NCBI GenBank assembly: GCA_947258625.1
Contig: CAMYJN010000122.1
Location: 1 to 6,879 of the forward strand
Origin: an uncultured Polyangiaceae bacterium
GTDB taxonomy: Bacteria; Myxococcota_A; Polyangia; Polyangiales; Houyiibacteriaceae
Direction of reading: 5' to 3'
DNA: 6,879 nucleotides
The position numbers and the translations under genes are program-made. Below are positions 1 through 6,643 of the stretch, piece after piece. How positions within the stretch are numbered: position 1 is the stretch's first letter; the number at the start of each line of letters is the position of its first letter. The notes beneath the pieces are model-generated. The model was given only the letters and a program-made list of their open reading frames with translations. It searched no databases and was not told where the DNA came from.

Positions 1-8
1 GCGCCCCG

Positions 9-2111
9 CTACTGCAACTCCGTCAGCACAAACGCGTAGTCCAGCGCCGTCTCCTTCAAATAGTCATACCGCCCCGAAGCCCCTCCATGCCCCGCGTCCA
101 TGTTGATCCTGAACAGAAGTGGATTCTCGTCGGTCTTGTGCGCTCTCAGCTTCGCCACGTACTTCGCCGGCTCCCAGTACATGACCTGGCTGTCGTTCAA
201 CGACGTACGCACCAGCATCGTCGGGTAGGGCTGCGCCTCGATGTTCGTGTAGGGGCAGTACGCCTTGATTTGAAAGTAGGCGTCGCGCTCGTTTGGATTT
301 CCCCACTCCTCGTACTCACCAACGGTAAGCGGCAGGCTGTCGTCGAGCATCGTGTTGAGGACGTCGACGAATGGTACGAGCGACACGACGGCGCGGAACA
401 GGTCTGGGCGCAGGTTGCTGACCGCGCCCATGAGCAAGCCGCCGGCGCTGCCGCCCTGAATCGACAATCGGTCGCTGCTGGTGTAGCCCTTCGAAATCAG
501 GTGCTCGGCGACCGCGATGAAGTCCGTGAAGGTATTCATCTTGTGCTCCATGCGGCCCTGGTCATGCCAAGGTTTCCCGAGCTCGCCCCCGCCGCGGATG
601 TGCGCGATGGCCACCGTGACACCGCGCTCGAGCAGGCTCACGCGAGAATGTGAAAAGCCGGTCGGATAGGGGTAACCGTAGGAGCCGTAGCCCGCGAGCA
701 GCATCGGGGACGACCCGTCTCTCAGCGTGCCCTTTTTGTAGACGACCGATACTGGGACCTGCGTGCCGTCCTCGGCGGTCGCCCAGCCTCGCTCCGATTC
801 ATACGCCGCGGGGTCATAGCCGCCCAGCACTTCGATCTGCTTCACCAGGGTGCGGCCCTTTGAAGCAACGTCGTAGTCGAACACGGAATCTGGCGTCGTC
901 AGAGACTCGTAGCGGAAGCGATAGGCGCTTGCGGAGAACTCTTCATTGTTGCCGGGGTACACCGCGTAGACCGGCTCCTCCATGCTGACGCGATGTGATG
1001 TCTCGCCGTCGAAGGGCGAAACGCGAATGTACGGGAGCCCCGTTTCGCGCTCGAGCAGCACGTAGAAGCGCTCGAAGACGTCCAGCCCCTCGACCATCAC
1101 CCCATCGCGATGAGGAACGAGCTCTTTCCAGGATGACGGACCGGGGCTGTCGACCGGTGCCTGGACGACGCGAAAGTTTCGCCCCCGGTCATTCGTTCGA
1201 ATCAGGAAGTCATCGCCCCGGTGCGAAACGTCGTACTCGTGGTCTTGTTTCCGTTCCGCGACCATCCGCCAGGCGCCGCCCGGTTCGGACGCACGCAGGA
1301 ACTGAATTTCGCTCGTGGTGTGGCTGAACGCGCCGCGAAAGACGTATTCACCGCTCCGCGAACGCCAGACCGCGACCCGGAATCGCTCGTCGTCTTCCTG
1401 ATAGAGGAGCGCATCTTCGTCCGTCGCGCCGAGCCGGTGGCGCAGCACCCGGTGTGCCCGCTTGGTCTCGTCGTCAACGGTGTAGAAGAACGTCTGGCTG
1501 TCGCTCGCCCACGCGACCGACTTCACCTTTTCGATCCTCTCGGGGAGGGTCTCTCCCGAACGGAGGTCCTTGATCTGCAGCGTGTAATCGCGGAAGCCGG
1601 TCTCATCGAGGGCGGCAGCGAGGTAGCGGCCGTTCGGTGACACTTCGTAGACACCGAGGCCGAGGAAGGGGAGGCCCTGCGCGAGTTCGTTCATGTCGAG
1701 GAGAACCTGCTCGCTCTCCGGTTTGCCAGGCGCACGCCTGCAATAGCTCCGGTACTGCTTTCCCTCCTGGGTGCGGTGGTAGTATTCGAACGCCCCCTTG
1801 CGATACGGCGCGCTCTGGTCGGTCTCCTGAATCCGTCCGATGATCTCATGGTAGAGAGTCTTCTGAAGCTCGGCGGTCGGCGCGATCTGCGCCTCGGCAT
1901 ATGCGTTCTCCGCCTCGAGATACGCGGTCACTTCCGCCGCACCTTTCTCGCGAAGCCAGAAATAGTCATCCACACGAGTATCGCCATGCAGCGTGACGGT
2001 GTGAGGTTTCTTGGCGGCGACAGGTGGTGACATGGGGGGCGGTTGAGTAGCGGTGGAGGGTTTGGAGGCAGCGGCACAGCCGCAAAGGAGGAGAAGGAAG
2101 ATCCGGAACAT
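9..2111 (-). CDS. Oligopeptidase B-like S9A serine peptidase, predicted lipoprotein
   Basis: This is a prolyl-oligopeptidase-family (S9A) enzyme that should cut short peptides after Arg or Lys. The 700-residue product has an N-terminal beta-propeller region (about residues 35-435) that limits access to large substrates, then an alpha/beta-hydrolase domain. I see RGGGE at 506-510, GGSAGG with Ser555, LND with Asp640 and AGHGG with His675. Their mutual spacing equals that of the E. coli PtrB triad as I recall it (532/617/652). Glu599 and Glu601 in GEYEEWGNP match the residues known to select basic P1 side chains. Unlike cytoplasmic PtrB, it starts MFRIFLLLLCGC, a short signal with a lipobox ending at Cys12, so it is probably anchored in the envelope. 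The ATG at 2111 is chosen because it begins this signal; it lacks a clear Shine-Dalgarno. A GTG at 2222 would add 37 unlikely residues and lies inside a hairpin. The family call is firm; the localisation is inferred. Confidence 0.93.
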   Translation of the reverse strand: MFRIFLLLLCGCAAASKPSTATQPPPMSPPVAAKKPHTVTLHGDTRVDDYFWLREKGAAEVTAYLEAENAYAEAQIAPTAELQKTLYHEIIGRIQETDQSAPYRKGAFEYYHRTQEGKQYRSYCRRAPGKPESEQVLLDMNELAQGLPFLGLGVYEVSPNGRYLAAALDETGFRDYTLQIKDLRSGETLPERIEKVKSVAWASDSQTFFYTVDDETKRAHRVLRHRLGATDEDALLYQEDDERFRVAVWRSRSGEYVFRGAFSHTTSEIQFLRASEPGGAWRMVAERKQDHEYDVSHRGDDFLIRTNDRGRNFRVVQAPVDSPGPSSWKELVPHRDGVMVEGLDVFERFYVLLERETGLPYIRVSPFDGETSHRVSMEEPVYAVYPGNNEEFSASAYRFRYESLTTPDSVFDYDVASKGRTLVKQIEVLGGYDPAAYESERGWATAEDGTQVPVSVVYKKGTLRDGSSPMLLAGYGSYGYPYPTGFSHSRVSLLERGVTVAIAHIRGGGELGKPWHDQGRMEHKMNTFTDFIAVAEHLISKGYTSSDRLSIQGGSAGGLLMGAVSNLRPDLFRAVVSLVPFVDVLNTMLDDSLPLTVGEYEEWGNPNERDAYFQIKAYCPYTNIEAQPYPTMLVRTSLNDSQVMYWEPAKYVAKLRAHKTDENPLLFRINMDAGHGGASGRYDYLKETALDYAFVLTELQ

Positions 2112-2176
2112 GAGACGAGGGTCTAGCAGGGAATACCGGGGCGCGGAAAAAGGCGCGACGCGGGAGTTCAGCGGAC

Positions 2177-2234
2177 GGGGCGCCTTGCAGAGGTGGCCGG
2201 AAGGACTGCGAGCAGGGGCCACGCAAGGCGCCCC
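2177..2234. repeat. Long GC-rich inverted repeat (hairpin) between the two leftward genes
   Basis: GGGGCGCCTTGC at 2177-2188 is exactly complementary to GCAAGGCGCCCC at 2223-2234. Inside it, GTGGCC (2193-2198) pairs with GGCCAC (2217-2222), leaving a 4-nt one-sided bulge (2189-2192) and an 18-nt loop. That gives 18 base pairs in all. It lies in the 191-bp gap downstream of the DacB-type gene and upstream of the oligopeptidase gene, where I see no convincing small gene or promoter. No T-run follows directly on either strand; the nearest on the minus strand is a T5 about 20 nt beyond the stem (around 2147-2151). It could be a non-canonical terminator for the carboxypeptidase gene, a 5'-leader structure of the oligopeptidase mRNA, or a dispersed genomic repeat. 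The pairing is seen directly; the role is unknown. Confidence 0.7.
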
Positions 2235-2302
2235 TCGGAGGTCGCGCCAATCGGCCGGTGGTTGCTGTCATGGCCGCTTGTCACTCACACGCCGCCGCAG
2301 CC

Positions 2303-3742
2303 TCACTCCTTCTCGGCCGGCTGCACGGCGTAGTCCGCCAGCGCTCTCACGATGTCATCCGCGAGTTGTCTCGCCTCGGCCTGCTTCCCCGCGATCCCAT
2401 TCGCCAGAAAGCTAAACGCCACCGAACGGCCGGGCTCTCCGAGCACGTAGCCCGACAAGGTGATGACATCCCTGAGCGTGCCGGTTTTCGCGCGCACCAT
2501 TCTCGGACGCGGCAGGTCTTCGAGGCGGGACTGCAGCGTGCCATCGGAGCCGGCCACGGCGAGGTGCGCCACGTACTCGGCGCCGATCGAGGGGTCCCGG
2601 TAGGCCGCGACCAAAGTCTGCGTCAGGTGCTGCGGTGCAACCTGGTTCCCGTCGAACAGCCCCGAACCGTTGACCATCACCAGGCCCTTCGTATCGATGC
2701 CCATCTTGCCGAGCTCTTCGTGGACCACGGCCACGCCGCGCGCGGAGGTGCCCGGCCTTTCGGCTTCTGCGCCGATCACCTTCAGCAGCATCTCGGCCGT
2801 GAAGTTGTCGCTCCACTTGCCCACCGAATAGAGCACAGTGCTGAGTGGAGGCGACTGCACTTCGCCGAGGAGAGGCCCCGGTTCGGTTACGGGGCCGCTC
2901 TCGATCGACATGGCGCCCTCGATGCCTGCCCGTCGCAGCGCCCGAACCAAGAGGCTCGCTGCGTACGCACGGGGAGCAGGGACGCGGCGCCGGTAGTACA
3001 TCGTGCGCGCTCGCGCGGGGATTGCGCCCTCGACGCGAACGGCGAGATGTCCATCCTCGGTGACCTCGTGGTCGATGCGCGGGGAGGGTGGGCCTGCTGC
3101 GGTGGTCACCGTCCGGTTGTCGATCTGTACGTAGTCCTCCGCGAGCACACGAACGCGCGCCGGCCGATCGACCTCAGGCCCTGGGGCAATGTGCACGATG
3201 TAGCTGTTGCGGTTGACTGCAAACGCGGAGATCGCCGCGCGGAACGAAGCGGCCTCCTTGGGCTGCTGGTCGAACGCCGGCGGAAGGATTTCGTCATCGA
3301 AATAGCCGTCGTCGATGACGATGCGATCGACCGCGTCCACGCCACGCAGGCGCACGTTCTCTGCGAGCACGGCCAGCATGGCATAGCCGAGGGTCGGGTC
3401 TCCCGAAGGCCGGACCACCAAGCGGTCCACCCGACCGTCGACGATGCTGCCCTCTACCCGGGTTGCCATTTGGAAGCTCGGGCTCAAACGCCAAAGGGCC
3501 GCGGCCGAGGTCAGAAGCTTCTGGTTCGACGCCGGATTCCGAGGGCGATCGGCTCGATTGCGGTAGAGTTCCTCTCCATCGTGCAGCCGAACGACATGAA
3601 TTCCGATTCCATCGCCGAGCGCAGCCTGCCGGACGAGGCTGGCGATCGTCTGCGCAATGGGCGCCGGCCCCTTGGCGCGCGCACCGGGGGTCACGACCAG
3701 AAGGCCGAGTATCGCAAGGCTCAGGAGCGCTCGTTGCGCCAT
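2303..3742 (-). CDS. dacB: D-alanyl-D-alanine carboxypeptidase/endopeptidase, PBP4 type (peptidase S13)
   Basis: This is a class C low-molecular-mass penicillin-binding protein that removes the terminal D-Ala from murein stem peptides and/or cuts D-Ala-mDAP cross-links in the periplasm. The product has 479 residues, close to the family norm. It begins with a signal peptide (MAQRALLSLA..., hydrophobic to about residue 19) and a probable cleavage after Ala-Arg-Ala at 21-23. All three active-site motifs are present: SNQK (Ser72 nucleophile, Lys75), SDN (Ser311-Asn313) and KTG (Lys419-Gly421). The roughly 240-residue gap between the first two is typical of the inserted domains of PBP4. NGSGL and the VAGSDGTL stretch are also family-like. 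The ATG at 3742 has AGGG 8 nt upstream; a GTG at 3751 would add three residues and is almost as plausible. Its 5' end overlaps the divergent binding-protein gene. The oligopeptidase gene follows after 191 bp and may be a separate unit. Confidence 0.95.
   Translation of the reverse strand: MAQRALLSLAILGLLVVTPGARAKGPAPIAQTIASLVRQAALGDGIGIHVVRLHDGEELYRNRADRPRNPASNQKLLTSAAALWRLSPSFQMATRVEGSIVDGRVDRLVVRPSGDPTLGYAMLAVLAENVRLRGVDAVDRIVIDDGYFDDEILPPAFDQQPKEAASFRAAISAFAVNRNSYIVHIAPGPEVDRPARVRVLAEDYVQIDNRTVTTAAGPPSPRIDHEVTEDGHLAVRVEGAIPARARTMYYRRRVPAPRAYAASLLVRALRRAGIEGAMSIESGPVTEPGPLLGEVQSPPLSTVLYSVGKWSDNFTAEMLLKVIGAEAERPGTSARGVAVVHEELGKMGIDTKGLVMVNGSGLFDGNQVAPQHLTQTLVAAYRDPSIGAEYVAHLAVAGSDGTLQSRLEDLPRPRMVRAKTGTLRDVITLSGYVLGEPGRSVAFSFLANGIAGKQAEARQLADDIVRALADYAVQPAEKE
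3723..3727 (+). promoter_or_regulatory. Shine-Dalgarno that fixes a TTG start for the binding-protein gene
   Basis: AGGAG lies 6 nt upstream of the in-frame TTG at 3734. Translation from this TTG gives a complete lipoprotein signal peptide (basic RHR, hydrophobic ALALLLVIGLG, then Cys). The next possible start, a GTG at 3779, would remove most of the signal and has no ribosome-binding site. The nearest upstream ATG, at 3596, would add 46 non-signal residues deep inside the DacB-type gene. The site itself lies within the coding region of that opposing gene. Confidence 0.7.
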
Positions 3743-5263
3743 CGGCTTCACCCTAGCAGCGCCCTCGCGCTGCTCCTAGTGATCGGCCTTGGCTGCAGTC
3801 GGCCGGCCGAGCGCGACCCGGACTCCTTGGTCGTGATGCTCCCTCGGGACGCCGAGCAACTCGACCCGCGCTTCGTCGGCGACCCGTACGGCCTTCGCGT
3901 CTCGCGTCTGCTTTTCGGCTCGCTTGTGACGATCGATCCGCGAACCCTGGAAGTGATCCCCGATCTCGCCGAGTCGGTGGTGGCCATTAGCCCGACTCAA
4001 TTCAAAGTGCGTCTCCGCGAAGGCCTGCGCTTCAGCGACGGCAGCCAGCTCGACGCCCGGGACGTCGTCGCCACCTTCGAAGGCATCGTCGACCCGAAGC
4101 TCCGGAGCCGCTACGCCCAGAACTATCGACGGATCGCCGAGATGCAGGTCCCCGACCCCCGGACCATCCTGTTCGTCCTCCGTGAGCCACACGCTACGTT
4201 TCTAACGGACCTCGAGCTTCCCATCGTTCGACGCCAAGATGCCTTCCGGCGAATCGCCACTCCGGAAGAGCCCTTGCCGATCGGGGCCGGCCCCTACCGT
4301 CTGGTGAAGCGAGAGCCCGGAGTGCTCGAGCTTCGCGCCAACCCGCACTGGCATCGCGGGGCGCCGACGTATCCCAACCTACGAATGGTCGTGATCCGGG
4401 ACGACAATACGCGGGCGCTGCGCATGCTCGCCGGGCAGGGCGATCTGGCGGTCGCCTCGATTCCGCCCCTGCTTCTTCCGCTGTTCGAAGCCGACGGGCG
4501 TTTCGAGACCCGGAGCGCCCCTGGCATCTCGACCCTCTATCTCGGCTTTCAGACCGGCTCGGCCAAGCTCGAGGACGTCCGCGTAAGACGCGCGATCGGC
4601 TACGCGATCGATCGCGAGCTCTTGGTCCAGGCCAAGTACCGAGGTCTTGCGCGCGTCACCGACAGCTGGATTCCACACGGCCACTGGGCGGAGCTTGTCA
4701 ACGAGCCGCCGCGCCCCTTCGACCCCGTTCTCGCTGCCACGCTCTTGGACGAAGCGGGGTTTCCCGATCCGTCCGGCCCCGCACCACGAATGCGACTCGT
4801 GCTTCGAACGACTTCGGAGCGCTTTCGCCAGTCGGTGGCACGCGCGATTGCCGCGATGTTGCAGGAGGTCGGGGTCGAAGTCGACGTGCGTCCTTCCGAA
4901 GCCGCGACGCTGATCTCCGACCTGAACCGAGGCCGCTTCGAGATGACGCTGCTTCAGGTACCCGAGGTGATCGAGCCCCACGTGCTCAGCTGGTTCTTCG
5001 ACTCATCGCGAATCCCCGGCCCACAAAGCGAGGGGGCTAACCGTTGGTACTACCGAAACGCGGAGCTCGACGGCCTCTTCGAGCTCGGCCGAACGACGAT
5101 CGATCGGGCCGAGCGCCGCGCAGCGTACGAGCGGGTTCAACGCATCCTCTCCCGCGACGTCCCCGTCTTGCCGCTCTGGCAACCCGACATCGTCGCGGTG
5201 GTTCGCCGCGGTTCGCGCTTCGATGTGCCCCGAGACGGTCGCTTCGGGACGCTGGCGTTCTGA
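3734..5263 (+). CDS. ABC transporter substrate-binding lipoprotein, peptide/nickel (SBP_bac_5) family
   Basis: This is a periplasmic, membrane-anchored solute receptor of the OppA/DppA/NikA superfamily, which normally delivers oligopeptides or related ligands to an ABC importer. The product has 509 residues, a usual length. The signal peptide runs from residue 1 to 20 with the lipobox I-G-L-G and lipidated Cys21; Ser22 at +2 does not indicate inner-membrane retention. Family features include the FSDG...LDARDVV block near residues 100-112, the GAGPYRL block near 184-190, VRRAIGYAIDRELL, and the C-terminal ERRAAYERVQRIL followed by DVPVLPLW. The ligand cannot be read from the sequence. No permease or ATPase gene adjoins it in this window. 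The gene is divergent from and overlaps the DacB-type gene, and the HD phosphohydrolase gene follows closely, suggesting one transcript. The stop-free frame runs far upstream to 2258, but that part is antisense to the DacB-type gene and is not coding. The start is TTG. Confidence 0.9.
   Translation: MRHRLHPSSALALLLVIGLGCSRPAERDPDSLVVMLPRDAEQLDPRFVGDPYGLRVSRLLFGSLVTIDPRTLEVIPDLAESVVAISPTQFKVRLREGLRFSDGSQLDARDVVATFEGIVDPKLRSRYAQNYRRIAEMQVPDPRTILFVLREPHATFLTDLELPIVRRQDAFRRIATPEEPLPIGAGPYRLVKREPGVLELRANPHWHRGAPTYPNLRMVVIRDDNTRALRMLAGQGDLAVASIPPLLLPLFEADGRFETRSAPGISTLYLGFQTGSAKLEDVRVRRAIGYAIDRELLVQAKYRGLARVTDSWIPHGHWAELVNEPPRPFDPVLAATLLDEAGFPDPSGPAPRMRLVLRTTSERFRQSVARAIAAMLQEVGVEVDVRPSEAATLISDLNRGRFEMTLLQVPEVIEPHVLSWFFDSSRIPGPQSEGANRWYYRNAELDGLFELGRTTIDRAERRAAYERVQRILSRDVPVLPLWQPDIVAVVRRGSRFDVPRDGRFGTLAF
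3751..3754 (-). promoter_or_regulatory. Ribosome-binding site supporting the ATG of the DacB-type gene
   Basis: On the minus strand AGGG lies 8 nt before the ATG at 3742, in the context TAGGGTGAAGCCGATG. It overlaps the alternative GTG start at 3751, and so favours the ATG. It abuts the foot of the 3755-3774 hairpin. The loop of that hairpin carries a second purine-rich stretch (GAGG) that could instead serve the GTG at a rather long spacing. Confidence 0.45.
3755..3774. repeat. Perfect 8-bp hairpin at the divergent gene junction
   Basis: AGCAGCGC (3755-3762) and GCGCTGCT (3767-3774) are exact reverse complements around a 4-nt loop, CCTC on the plus strand. In minus-strand RNA the stem ends 3 nt before the GTG and 12 nt before the ATG of the DacB-type gene, and its loop reads GAGG, which resembles a Shine-Dalgarno. 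In plus-strand RNA it covers codons 8-14 of the binding-protein signal peptide, 21 nt after the TTG start. It may modulate translation of one or both genes. It could equally be a by-product of Ala/Leu/Ser codons in a signal peptide. Confidence 0.5.
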
Positions 5264-5285
5264 ACGCGCAGTGGTACCGTGCAGC

Positions 5286-6584
5286 GTGATCCTCAGGGAC
5301 CCGGTCCATGGTTTAATCGCGTTCGAAGGCATGGCGGAGCGGGTCATTCGTTCTCTGCTCGACACGCGCGAGGTGCAGCGACTTCGCCGCGTCCGGCAGC
5401 TCGGGCTCGCCTCGCTGGTGTTCCCCGGCGCAGAGCACACACGCTTTTCACACGCCGTCGGCACGGCTCACGTCATGCAGGCGCTCCTTCACCGAATCGA
5501 CGCGTGCAGGGACGAGCTTCCCCCGGACCAACAGCTCGACGACGAGGCGAGGGCCGAAGCCCTTGCCGCTGCGCTTTTGCACGACCTGGGCCACGGGCCG
5601 TTTTCACATCTCTTCGAAGAGGTGCTTCCCCATGCGAAGCATCACGAGCTTTGGACGCAGGAAATCCTGCTCGACGCGTCGACCGAAGTGCACCAGACCT
5701 TGGAGTCGATCTCGGCAGGCATGTCCCAACGGGTTGCCGGCCTGTTGAGCGGCGACTACCGGCTCAGCTACCTCAGCCAGAGCGTGAGTGGGACGCTGGA
5801 CGTCGACCGCGCCGACTACCTCCTGCGCGACAGTCACATGACCGGCGTGCGCTACGGGCTCTACGACCTCGACTGGTTGCTCCAGGCGTTGACCTTTGCA
5901 TGCGTCGACGGACGCTGGGTCCTCGCCATTCAGGGCCGCAAGGGTCTGCCGCCGGCAGAGAGCTTCTTCCTCGGGCGGCACTTCATGTACCAGCAGGTTT
6001 ATCATCACAAGGCAACGCGCGCAGCGGAGGCCTTGGTGCGCGCGATCTTCATGCGGGTGCGCGAGCTGATCTTCAGCGGCTCACCTCCCGACCCGCTGCT
6101 GCCCGCGTTTCACGCTGCAGCGCTCGGCGAATCACTGTCTCTTCAGGAGTACCTTCGGATGGACGACGCCGAATTGCTGACCTGCCTGAGCGCATGGGAG
6201 CACGGCGCCGATCCGACCCTCGCCGAGCTCAGCAAACGGCTTCGCTCGCGCGAGCTGCCGAAAACGGTTCCGCTGCCCGAGAGCCGCCCCGACCAATGGC
6301 CGGAGGCGAAGGCGCGCGCAGGACAAATTGTGTCGGCCAAGGGGCTCCGTCCGGACCTCACCGTCTGGCTCGATATTGCCGATGACGTTCCTTACCAGGA
6401 GCCGACCGACGGCAGCACCGATGGGATGTGGGTGGCGCTCCGCCATCAGCCGCTTCAGCGCCTCGGTGACGCCTCGTTCATCCTCGGGCAGCTCCGCAAC
6501 AAGCGCATCGAGCACCCGCGTCTGATCTTCCCGGCTGAATTCCGCGATGAGGTGCTCGCGGCCATCCACGACGTCCTCGACTGA
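5286..6584 (+). CDS. HD-domain phosphohydrolase, SAMHD1/dGTPase-like (COG1078 type)
   Basis: This is a cytoplasmic metal-dependent phosphohydrolase of the HD superfamily; relatives hydrolyse deoxynucleoside triphosphates or related nucleotides, but the substrate here is unproven. The 432-residue product opens with ILRDPVHGLI, the usual start of this family. It then shows LVFPGAEHTRFSH with Arg53 and His56, LLHDLGHGPFSH with His99, Asp100, His103 and His108, HHE with His120 and Glu121, and DVDRADYLLRDSH with Asp174 and Asp182. By motif alignment these cover the metal ligands and catalytic residues of SAMHD1, so the enzyme should be active. The C-terminal half (about 200-432) is family-like but less informative. 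The start is uncertain: GTG 5286 fits the family N-terminus and GTG 5271 adds five residues. ATG 5223 would add 21 residues and overlap the preceding gene by 41 bp. None has a good Shine-Dalgarno, which suggests translational coupling to the upstream gene. Confidence 0.92.
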   Translation: MILRDPVHGLIAFEGMAERVIRSLLDTREVQRLRRVRQLGLASLVFPGAEHTRFSHAVGTAHVMQALLHRIDACRDELPPDQQLDDEARAEALAAALLHDLGHGPFSHLFEEVLPHAKHHELWTQEILLDASTEVHQTLESISAGMSQRVAGLLSGDYRLSYLSQSVSGTLDVDRADYLLRDSHMTGVRYGLYDLDWLLQALTFACVDGRWVLAIQGRKGLPPAESFFLGRHFMYQQVYHHKATRAAEALVRAIFMRVRELIFSGSPPDPLLPAFHAAALGESLSLQEYLRMDDAELLTCLSAWEHGADPTLAELSKRLRSRELPKTVPLPESRPDQWPEAKARAGQIVSAKGLRPDLTVWLDIADDVPYQEPTDGSTDGMWVALRHQPLQRLGDASFILGQLRNKRIEHPRLIFPAEFRDEVLAAIHDVLD

Positions 6585-6643
6585 CCTCCAAGCGCAACCG
6601 CGCGATTTGCGGTAAGGTCTGAGCTGACGGAACCGGTTGGGGG

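Noticed and set aside
87..1843. Several open plus-strand frames opposite the oligopeptidase gene.
   Set aside because: They are antisense shadows with low-complexity Arg-rich or unrecognisable products and no ribosome-binding sites.
2112..2222. A 37-residue N-terminal extension of the oligopeptidase from a GTG at 2222.
   Set aside because: It would place a Pro/Arg/Ser-rich stretch before the signal peptide, and the GTG lies inside the 2177-2234 hairpin. No homologous domain is recognisable.
2110..2415. A plus-strand frame of about 100 codons starting with ATG 2110, preceded by a purine-rich GGAGGAGAAGG.
   Set aside because: The purine-rich run is the complement of the poly-Leu signal peptide of the oligopeptidase. 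The frame then runs into antisense of the DacB-type gene and yields an Arg/Ser-rich product typical of non-coding frames.
2258..3733. A stop-free plus-strand frame of about 490 codons, in frame with the binding-protein gene, which would make a 1001-residue protein.
   Set aside because: It is codon-aligned antisense to the DacB-type gene. A stop here would need TTA, CTA or TCA in that gene, codons that high-GC genomes avoid. The translation is Arg/His-rich without a recognisable domain, while the minus strand encodes all PBP4 motifs.
4603..4616. A perfect 14-bp palindrome, CGCGATCGATCGCG.
   Set aside because: It lies inside the conserved YAIDRE coding stretch of the binding protein and is explained by common codons for Ala-Ile-Asp-Arg. 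A single occurrence gives no reason to call it a site.
5279..6385. A 368-codon plus-strand frame overlapping the HD gene.
   Set aside because: The product is dominated by Arg, Ala and Pro, as expected from a shifted frame in GC-rich DNA. The overlapping frame holds the full HD catalytic motif set.
6631..6638. The palindrome AACCGGTT shortly before the response-regulator start, as a possible operator.
   Set aside because: It is only 8 bp, occurs once, and has no flanking half-sites or recognisable promoter, so chance is sufficient.
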